From contig OX104117.1 of NCBI GenBank assembly GCA_944474755.1, forward strand, positions 59,628,522 to 59,692,521: a stretch of DNA of 64,000 nt, read 5' to 3'. The DNA comes from Limnoperna fortunei. Its lineage: Eukaryota; Mollusca; Bivalvia; Mytilida; Modiolidae. The notes beneath the pieces were generated by a model that saw only the letters and a program-made list of their open reading frames with translations, was not told the origin of the DNA and made no database searches. Numbering within the stretch: the first letter of the stretch is position 1; each line of letters starts with the position of its first letter. Below are positions 59,601-64,000 of the stretch, in pieces. Both the position numbers and the translations under genes were made by a program.

Positions 59601-62600
59601 ATTACATTACAATTAATAATTCTCATGATCACATAACAAAGAATCTGGGTCTTAAAAGAAGTTATACTGCAAACATCTGTACATAATAAGAAGTATAAAT
59701 GTACAATATACAAAGGAAGAAAAGAGAGTAAATCTATACTGATACATGCATGTGTAGCATAATCTGAAATAAACATTTACATTCAACTATTGCTTATAAT
59801 TTTACATTTCATAATTTTCCAAAGGAATATACAAAACAAAGCTTTATGGTATAAAATTATCATGTTTAAGCCAAATGTATACTTGATGTACAAAAAGCAA
59901 GCAAAAAGATATATATTATTAAGAAAGTCTCAAGTTAACATTTTGTAACTGAGTGCTAAGGAAGCACTGTCGGATAAATTCATGACAAGAACAAGTTAAC
60001 AAATTATAAATCATTTTGTGAATGGACCAAAAAAGGAAATTTGTTGGATATCAAAAAACTAAAGAGAAAAAGGAATTACAAACAGTAGTTGGCCATAATT
60101 AGTTCACCAAGACGGCAGCATTTTAATAAAATACTAAACATCCCTGTGTTCCTTTATCTTTTAAATAAAATTAATATCCACAATTTTAACATGTATAATT
60201 TTGGGGGTGAATGTTAAGAATTTGATATAATGAAGCACCTTTTTTTTTACAACATTGGGTAAAAATTGTTTGCTAAAAATGGCTCAAAATACTAGTAGAA
60301 TGGACAAAACAAAATGATTGCATGATTGAAAGGAGAAGGATATTCACACAAAATTGACAAAATCATTGGTTCATTTAACAGTCACAAAGTTTTTTAAGTG
60401 ATTTGTTAAGAGGAATTTGAGGAAAATAAACTGACATTCAAGAAGAAAAAAGTTGACAGAATGGGGAGAAAGAGTGATTTTACATTCTGTGAAAGTCAAC
60501 AGGAAAGAAACCGAGAGATTTGACAAATATATTGTACAAGAAAGACTGCCACAACCTGTATCTACATGGACTGTTTTCCAGCAATTGAAATTTTATTGCT
60601 ACACAAGTTGCCAGATTTGGTGGATATTGACAGTGTCACTCAGTAACATAAAACATTGTGTAAATTTGGGCAGAGGTAAGCTTGTTAACAAAATTAACAA
60701 AATTAATGAACAGCACTAAGTATTCAGAAACTCTAGGTAATTATTTCTGGCAGAAATCGCAATGAATTTCCTGAACAATGGTTACAGCTTTCAAAACAAC
60801 AATCTGCCATGTTACTTAGTAGGCATCTTATAGAGTTGTTCAATGAAAAGGGGTAAATGATCTAAATTGTTTAAATTGACCATCTCTATCCCTCAATTTT
60901 AACATAATCAAAAAAGTAAAGAGAACAATTAAAATCATACTTCAGAATTTAATGTCACATTTTCATTAAGGAAATTCTGGTTAGGTAAGGGAAGAAGATA
61001 TGGATAATATTAACTCCAGTGTATATTCAGTGCCTTCAATTGATAGATCATTTTACAAAAGACTATTGAAGAAAACTGGCATTGAATGGCTGAGGATTCT
61101 TAGACAAAGTTTTTCCCTGCAGTGTAAATTATGATTTCCTAAAATGGCAGCCATCCTGGTGAAATAATTATAGCCATCTACTATTGTAGGTTATTACATG
61201 TGTTTGGGAAAGAATGGGTAAAATATTATCGGAGAGATAGGCCAAGTGGTTAAGGTAATTCATCTTTTGATCACTTGGGTCTGTCAACGCTGAGGTTGCA
61301 GGTAAAGTCTAGATCTCACTGCGGGCATGGTGTACTCAACTCGGATTGCCACGGTTTTCCTACAGAAGGTCAAGGTTCTCTCTGGGTACTCCAGCTTCCT
61401 CCCACAATAAAAACTGGATGCCATGATATAGCTGAAAAATTGCTGAACATGGAATTAAACAACATTCAAACAAACAATCTACAAGAGATAGTAAATTTAA
61501 TTCTTTATGGGAGTGGAGCCTACAAGTAGCAGAGCAAGCTGAAAGACATAAAACATTTCTATCACAAGTACCTATTTCTTCCATAAACCTACAAATTTCA
61601 CATCGCAATATCATATAGACTTTCTATTGTTTATTATCCTGCATCCAATCAGATGTTTCCATAAAAATTTTCTTCCTTCAGGCATTTTGATTGGATGAGG
61701 CTAGTACAGATGATTGCACATGAGCTCATCTGTACCAGAAACTGCCATTTAGAAGAATTTTAAAATCTTATGCATTAAAAACTGGACCCTACATAATTTT
61801 TGTGTATGATACACTAATAGAGTGTTCAATCATGAGACTCAGTTATCAGAAAAACAACAGATGGTAAAATTCTTTATCAAGTACATAACTTTTCTTATTT
61901 AATCTTTACATATTTTAATTCCATAAATGTGTTGTATATAAAAAAATTAATTTTCAAAGAACTTTCGAATGATATAAAATTAATTTTGTTTGGAGATCAT
62001 AGCAATTCTTGATAAATCAGGGGAATGACCACGTCCGTGGCACTTGATCTTCGTTTTTAGACTTTGGCACCTATATTTGTCTTAAATAATACGTAAGTTC
62101 CTTTTTTTTTAAAGGGAAATCCTCTTAGAGTGTATTTTTTTTTTATTCTTTATTTTTTAAATGAGGTTAAATAGAAATTCTGTGCAACCCAGAATTTTCT
62201 AGCCTGTCTGTAATCTGGCACTAATGAGCGAACATACCCTATTTGTAAATAGCTAATTGGGCTAATTAGACAGGATGGATTAATGTACTTAATGTGTTCC
62301 AAGACTCATCGATATGTGTGACTCTCAAATATGCTGTAATAGCGAGCATCGCTATACGGTTACATTACTATACGTTACTAAAGTCATGTGATCTATGTGA
62401 ACAAATCCATTTCAGATAATAGATGAGCTATCCAAAGAAAATATTGCAGACAAGCACTAAAATATAAAAACAGACAAAAATAATTTTGACATTCAATGAC
62501 TACAAAAATGTACGACACGCAATCTGAATCGCTGCATTTTAAATAGACAGTTTTGTGACGTCATCAACACATTAGAGAAGACGTCAAGTCACCAGTAGAA

Positions 62601-62863
62601 TACAGAAGCATTGTTAGAGTCCTTTAAAGTAACGTCATGAACAATGTGCGATGCTCGCATTTAAGCTGCGCCAATATATGATATTATCAAGCATTTTTAT
62701 AGGCTGAGTTACTGACTAGAGGAAAAAAAATAAATGTAAAAAGTACCATATTAACTTCAGCTGCTGGGCCAGTGATGTCAGATATGCCTGTACCAATAAT
62801 ATAGTTTGCGTCACCATTGCATTTTTGGCCGAAAAACAGTAAAAGAACAAGGACTAACTTCAT
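35376..62863 (-). CDS. ASAH2: Neutral ceramidase, secreted, 19 coding exons
   Basis: Nineteen exons join, all GT-AG and in phase, into 733 residues. Neutral ceramidase (EC 3.5.1.23) hydrolyses ceramide to sphingosine and fatty acid at the cell surface or outside the cell. A signal peptide (MKLVLVLLLFFG, cleavage near residue 17) precedes the catalytic domain. Visible active-site elements are GTHTHSGP (111-118; zinc-ligand His), FAVH (219-222; His), GDVSPN (272-277; nucleophile Ser275), PAEFTTMSGRR (Glu459) and SNDYADYVTTFEEYQ (Tyr region 496-506). A C-terminal immunoglobulin-like region spans about 585-690. N-glycosylation sequons include NTS, NRS, NMT, NNT, NAT, NST and NWT. The Ser/Thr mucin box of mammalian ASAH2 is absent, which suggests full secretion. 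The start is the ATG at 62863-62861; an in-frame GTG upstream is not used. It converges on CCDC6. Confidence 0.97.
36592..38124 (+). mobile_element. GTCTCGCC-family element carrying a 146-bp tandem array
   Basis: It starts GTCTCGCCTGTATTCC and ends with a strong 3' hairpin, GTCTCGCCTCCAGCGAC-TTTC-GTCGCAGGCGAGAC. (GCC)n lies before the 3' end. About nine internal 146-bp units fill most of it. It lies in ASAH2 intron 18. A decayed sister copy is at 33965-35130. Confidence 0.85.
36661..37976 (+). repeat. 146-bp tandem array, about 9 units
   Basis: CATCAGCAACCTATACACCA recurs at 36808, 36954, 37100, 37246, 37392, 37538, 37684 and 37830, exactly 146 bp apart each time. Middle units differ by only a few bases. 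The first unit (36661) and the sequence after the last are diverged. Confidence 0.95.
38183..38268 (-). CDS. ASAH2: ASAH2 exon 18
   Basis: Encodes residues 606-633 (WESTFLKVDMLLPTQNWTTV, then YTDAHWST). It has a TTGCAG acceptor and a GTAAGT donor. A tandem-repeat element ends 58 nt downstream. Confidence 0.94.
38269..40044 (-). other. ASAH2: ASAH2 intron 17
   Basis: AT-rich intron with no recognised element or second gene. Confidence 0.5.
40045..40098 (-). CDS. ASAH2: ASAH2 exon 17 (54 nt)
   Basis: Encodes residues 588-605 (GDSVVVRFVAANPRNDRK), the first strand of the C-terminal Ig-like region. It has a TTTCAG acceptor and a GTATAA donor. Confidence 0.93.
40200..40392 (-). mobile_element. 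tRNA-derived SINE of a second family (minus strand)
   Basis: Read on the minus strand, GGTGGCCAAGCAGTTAAGGT is followed by the B-box-like TGTTGTGAGTTCCAGTCC. The body differs from the plus-strand SINEs of the window. It lies in ASAH2 intron 16. Confidence 0.6.
40474..40610. repeat. 137-bp near-perfect palindrome
   Basis: The first 41 bases (from GTTATTCCGGTCTTAGACAG) are exactly complementary to the last 41. Pairing continues almost to a GCC-TTC-GGC apex. It lies in ASAH2 intron 16, beside a TIR-bounded segment. Confidence 0.95.
40611..41812. mobile_element. About 1.2-kb TIR-bounded segment
   Basis: TATATTATAGCTCACAT at the left is inverted at the right as ATGTGAGCTATAATATA (41794-41810). 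There is no transposase frame. The adjacent palindrome may be part of the same element. Confidence 0.55.
41905..41970. repeat. 33-bp perfect tandem duplication
   Basis: AAAATGAATTTATTTTAATA plus 13 bases is present twice without a mismatch, in ASAH2 intron 16. Confidence 0.9.
42684..42827 (-). CDS. ASAH2: ASAH2 exon 16
   Basis: Encodes residues 540-587 (GPDPPNLLDKQLSF and DHAPFGSHYGDVV). It has a CAACAG acceptor and a GTGGGT donor. Confidence 0.96.
43130..43225 (-). CDS. ASAH2: ASAH2 exon 15
   Basis: Encodes residues 508-539, EQRYEAASTIFGPRTLDAYI onward. It has a TTACAG acceptor and a GTCAGT donor. Confidence 0.97.
43538..43636 (-). CDS. ASAH2: ASAH2 exon 14
   Basis: Encodes residues 475-507, including IAGLSNDYADYVTTFEEYQ with the zinc-site tyrosine region. 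It has a TTATAG acceptor and a GTGCAT donor. Confidence 0.96.
43944..43983 (-). CDS. ASAH2: ASAH2 exon 13 (40-nt microexon-like)
   Basis: Encodes TMSGRRTRDAVKK (residues 462-474). It has a TTGTAG acceptor and a GTAGGA donor. Confidence 0.95.
44669..44763 (-). CDS. ASAH2: ASAH2 exon 12
   Basis: Encodes residues 430-460, ending IAVPAEF with zinc-ligand Glu459. It has a CTCAG acceptor and a GTAAGA donor. Confidence 0.97.
45294..45612. mobile_element. ATACCCC-family element at the ASAH2 exon 11 donor
   Basis: It starts with the hairpin GTGAGC-AA-GCTCAC followed by AATACCCC, contains two units of about 130 bp (GAAA(A/G)C(A/G)CTATCCAGGC), and ends GGACGGG...CATGGGGTATAAT. The end falls 6 nt from the exon 11 splice donor. 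Confidence 0.7.
45618..45730 (-). CDS. ASAH2: ASAH2 exon 11
   Basis: Encodes residues 393-429, ending CQRPKPILLDTGE. It has an ATTCAG acceptor. The donor GTAATT is followed at once by the end of an ATACCCC-family element. Confidence 0.96.
45908..45989 (-). CDS. ASAH2: ASAH2 exon 10
   Basis: Encodes residues 365-391 (VKTCKPAMGYSFAAGTTDGP, then GAFNFRQ). It has a TTTTAG acceptor and a GTAAGT donor. Confidence 0.97.
45990..48303 (-). other. ASAH2: ASAH2 intron 9
   Basis: Mostly unremarkable. Two patches (47100-47260 and 48025-48200) are built of loose repeats of AACAGTCAGAATGT(A/G)TAAA and AGTCAAGATC(T/A)AGAATAGA. Confidence 0.5.
48304..48408 (-). CDS. ASAH2: ASAH2 exon 9
   Basis: Encodes residues 330-364 (DLYNTATVMLSGPVDFRHTY, then VDMSKVEVQVNATTK). 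It has a TGACAG acceptor and a GTATGG donor. Confidence 0.96.
48409..49894 (-). other. ASAH2: ASAH2 introns 8 and 7 (around exon 8)
   Basis: Intronic AT-rich DNA with nothing recognised apart from exon 8 itself. Confidence 0.5.
49042..49128 (-). CDS. ASAH2: ASAH2 exon 8
   Basis: Encodes residues 301-329 (NEQCVAFGPGKDMFESTKII). It has a GGACAG acceptor and a GTAATT donor, both phase 0. Confidence 0.96.
49895..50017 (-). CDS. ASAH2: ASAH2 exon 7
   Basis: Encodes residues 260-300, including FAQANEGDVSPNTAGPKC with the catalytic Ser275. It has an AACAG acceptor and a GTAGGT donor. The nearby alternative GTAACT donor breaks the frame. Confidence 0.96.
50162..50463. mobile_element. ATACCCC-family element, short copy in intron 6
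   Basis: The 5' hairpin CTGAGC-TAAT-GCTCAG is followed by TAGTGATACCCC. The 3' part has AACAGACAGAGG, TATAGCCCCTC and AGCGGGAATAA, a damaged end. Confidence 0.65.
50711..50837 (-). CDS. ASAH2: ASAH2 exon 6
   Basis: Encodes residues 218-259. It starts WFAVHCTSMNNTNHLISSDN, with the second zinc-ligand His222. It has an ATGTAG acceptor and a GTAAGT donor. Confidence 0.97.
50838..53414 (-). other. ASAH2: ASAH2 intron 5
   Basis: No recognised element. The longest open frame of the window (51810-52190, minus strand, 126 codons) lies here, but it starts at GTG, has no family resemblance and looks like chance. Confidence 0.5.
53415..53492 (-). CDS. ASAH2: ASAH2 exon 5
   Basis: Encodes residues 192-216 (YKYDVDKNMTVLKMVD). 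It has a TTGTAG acceptor and a GTGAGA donor; codon 217 is split. Confidence 0.96.
53525..53625 (-). mobile_element. SINE 3' fragment (minus strand)
   Basis: On the minus strand CTGCCTTACTCCTGCAATAA is followed by AACTGGATGCCATGATATAG and CTGAAAAATT, the family tail order. Confidence 0.6.
53933..55373. mobile_element. ATACCCC-family element with seven 171-bp units
   Basis: It begins GTGAGC-AAT-GCTCAC, then ATTGATACCCCC. Units marked by TTTTTCTATGGGAAACCCCA recur at about 54098, 54269, 54441, 54610, 54782, 54952 and 55123. It ends with a GACGGACGGACGGAC tract and the hairpin TATACCCC...GCTTTTCAAGC...GGGGGGTATA. It lies in ASAH2 intron 4. Confidence 0.85.
55590..55748 (+). mobile_element. SINE 3' fragment
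   Basis: Contains ACAGACAAGGATTGTCAGTT, CTACAGAAGGTTGGGGGTTT, then GGACACCATGATATAG and a tail with CCAAACAAACAA. The head is missing. Confidence 0.65.
55797..55924 (-). CDS. ASAH2: ASAH2 exon 4
   Basis: Encodes residues 149-190 (SIGRAHDSMRPG and NINRSPTAYLQNPPEER). It has a TTGTAG acceptor and a GTATAA donor; codon 191 is split 2/1. Confidence 0.96.
56009..56233. mobile_element. ATACCCC-family element, short copy in intron 3
   Basis: The 5' hairpin GTGAGC-TAAT-GCTCAC is followed by TAGTGATACCCC. It shares ACAGGAAGTAGA, ATGGTACT and GGACAGACAA strings with the 50162 copy and ends AGCAGGGGTATAAA. Confidence 0.7.
56526..56702 (-). CDS. ASAH2: ASAH2 exon 3
   Basis: Encodes residues 90-148 and carries the zinc-binding GTHTHSGPGGFHQY. 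It has a TTACAG acceptor and a GTGAGT donor. Confidence 0.97.
57201..58864. repeat. 23-bp minisatellite, about 72 units, with higher-order structure
   Basis: The unit is TCTGTGCCTATTTGGATTAGA plus TC. Variants (TTTAGATTAAATC, CTCTGCC, GTACC) recur in the same order at a 435-bp spacing (for example GTACCAATTTAGATTAGATC at 57392 and 57827), so a block of about 19 units was itself duplicated. It lies in ASAH2 intron 2. Confidence 0.95.
58973..59047. repeat. Inverted repeat with 16-nt perfect arms
   Basis: ATTTGATGGTCGGAAA (58973-58988) is inverted at 59032-59047. Flanking sequences (58924-58965 and 59110-59150) are imperfect direct repeats of about 42 bp around GAAGAGGA/GTAAAGAGGA and TATATC(G/A)CTCC. 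Confidence 0.8.
59440..59589 (-). CDS. ASAH2: ASAH2 exon 2
   Basis: Encodes residues 40-89, MGYANPAQITHGIHLRQYSR through VFVNTDSCMQ. It has a TTTTAG acceptor and a GTACTT donor. Confidence 0.97.
59590..61230 (-). other. ASAH2: ASAH2 intron 1, proximal part
   Basis: No recognised element or exon. Confidence 0.5.
61231..61490 (+). mobile_element. tRNA-derived SINE, near full length
   Basis: GAGATAGGCCAAGTGGTTAA (A-box region) is followed by GAGGTTGCAGG and TCTCACTGCGGGCA, the body CTACAGAAGGTCAAGG and the tail CATTCAAACAAACAA. It lies in ASAH2 intron 1. Confidence 0.8.
62341..62658. mobile_element. Small TIR element (MITE-like) in ASAH2 intron 1
   Basis: GCGAGCATCGC (62342-62352) is inverted at 62648-62658 as GCGATGCTCGC. 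The inside has several ACGTCA/GACGT motifs. Weak similarity to 9340-9420 (CAGAAGCA(C/T)TGTTA and AAGTAACGT) suggests a decayed second copy. Confidence 0.55.
62747..62863 (-). CDS. ASAH2: ASAH2 exon 1 (coding part)
   Basis: Encodes residues 1-39: the signal peptide, then YIIGTGISDITGPAAEVNM, the canonical start of the catalytic domain. It has a GTACTT donor, phase 0. Confidence 0.95.
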
Positions 62864-63920
62864 CGTTACCGTCACGCGAATGCTACAGGACTGGTTTACG
62901 TGGAGTAGCTGTTATTGTCGCAATCAACTAGACAAACTGGTTCCTGAAAAATTATAAAATTTGAAACAAGAACGGATCTAGAACATTTTCAGCGCGGGAT
63001 CTGGGGTTCTCGTGGAGGTCCGCAAAAGTTATGTTCAGTAACAGTGAAATTGTAACAAGATAACTTTTAATAGTAAAATATGTCAATTTAACCCACTTTT
63101 CCAGTTGAATAGGTAAAAACGGCTTATTTTTCGCGGGCTTGTTTAATATAAATTCCAGTACATTTTTCTGCAAATCAATATCACTTGGAAACTCAGCTAC
63201 GTGGATGAACTTGTTTACCGTTTATCATATTTGTCCAGCTGACACCAAGCACTAATGTATATATGGAACAAATTTTAACCTAAAAGGGATATTGTGTAAC
63301 CAGCAACCAATAAATGTACATTTAGTTAGTTATATACTCATTCCATTATCACATTTAGAATTTCAGTGATAGATGGATTGGGGGTGGGGAGGGGGGCGGG
63401 TCATAGATAACAACTAGCAGTAATATGCATGTGTAATTTAGTAGCAAAATGTCTCTGACAAAATATTTCTATTCCTATTCACTTCATAATGTTTTCTTTT
63501 GAAGATTTTCATTTTCATGATTTTAATTTTTTATGTGTAAAGTGATTGTTTTTTATATTCAGTTACTTTGAGTATCCAACAGTGTTTGTACAGTTTTAAA
63601 TGTAAAATGATAAATAATTGTATATGTTAGTTAAATATTCCTATTAATTTCATTATTGACCTATTATTCCTAAATATTTATAAAACAGTGGAATAGTCCA
63701 TGTGTGTTGTCACTGTTTATTGCTCTGTTTTACTAGGAATATTTATCCCCTGAATAAATTTACTACTACTAAATTCAACTAGAAAAATAGCAACCATTGA
63801 TTGTTTGCAAATATCCATGATCATAAATATGACAAATGTACTCGTGAATTCCTGACGATTGGCGGAAGGCATGAAAATACTAGTAAATTAAAGAATACAC
63901 GAAGATTGCCAAAATGCATG
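62864..63920 (-). other. ASAH2: ASAH2 5' UTR, promoter and upstream flank
   Basis: The ATG has A at -3. No TATA box or upstream exon can be placed with confidence. No other gene is seen. Confidence 0.45.
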
Positions 63921-63922
63921 AA

Positions 63923-63924
<2 letters not shown>

Positions 63925-64000
<76 letters not shown>
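63925..64000. repeat. (AT)n microsatellite running off the window
   Basis: Uninterrupted AT dinucleotides from about 63925 to the last base. Confidence 0.97.

Noticed and set aside
62864..62875. Upstream in-frame GTG start for ASAH2 adding four residues
   Set aside because: Animal genes rarely start at GTG. The ATG at 62863 has a good context and starts a normal signal peptide.

Overview
The window is animal (metazoan) nuclear DNA, AT-rich and intron-dense, most likely from a bivalve mollusc and possibly a mytilid mussel. No species-diagnostic gene is present. The inference rests on spliced metazoan genes in repeat-filled introns, tRNA-derived SINEs, several families of hairpin-ended elements with internal tandem repeats of the kind known from bivalves (pearl/Helitron-like), and a very high density of the octamer TACATGTA. 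Most long open frames in the window are chance frames inside introns and UTRs. The real proteins appear only when exons are joined across GT-AG introns.

Three genes can be assembled from start codon to stop codon. (1) On the minus strand, 9576 down to 2270, eight coding exons encode a 412-residue multipass membrane protein rich in buried His, Asp and Trp; it resembles an uncharacterised metazoan family (I believe DUF7802). (2) On the plus strand, 9838 to 26445, nine coding exons encode a 412-residue CCDC6 orthologue, a long coiled-coil protein with a short C-terminal tail. (3) On the minus strand, 62863 down to 35376, nineteen coding exons encode a secreted 733-residue neutral ceramidase (ASAH2). 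Every exon junction keeps the reading frame. Genes 1 and 2 are head to head with 261 bp between their start codons, so they probably share a promoter. Genes 2 and 3 converge, with 8.9 kb between their stop codons. The three genes have no evident common pathway. CCDC6 and ASAH2 are both on human 10q, so the pairing may be old linkage.

Layout: 1-2269 is the 3' flank of gene 1. Its introns hold a MITE fragment, a 79-bp-arm foldback and a duplicated exon end. CCDC6 intron 1 (10060-16257) holds a composite element with inverted arms around three degenerate units, plus a SINE. Intron 8 (20624-26376) begins with an array of eight 5' splice sites and then holds two nested hairpin-ended elements and a third element of another family. 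From 26446 to 35375 lie the CCDC6 3' UTR or flank and more elements, including a TIR transposon with an intact target duplication. ASAH2 introns hold a near-perfect 146-bp tandem array (36661-37976), a 137-bp palindrome (40474-40610), four copies of an ATACCCC-type element, a 23-bp minisatellite of about 72 units (57201-58864) and a small TIR element (62341-62658). The window ends in an open (AT)n run.

The most notable signals are the array of duplicated splice donors at the end of CCDC6 exon 8, the base-pair-compensated hairpins at element ends, and the possible enzymatic nature of the uncharacterised membrane protein.
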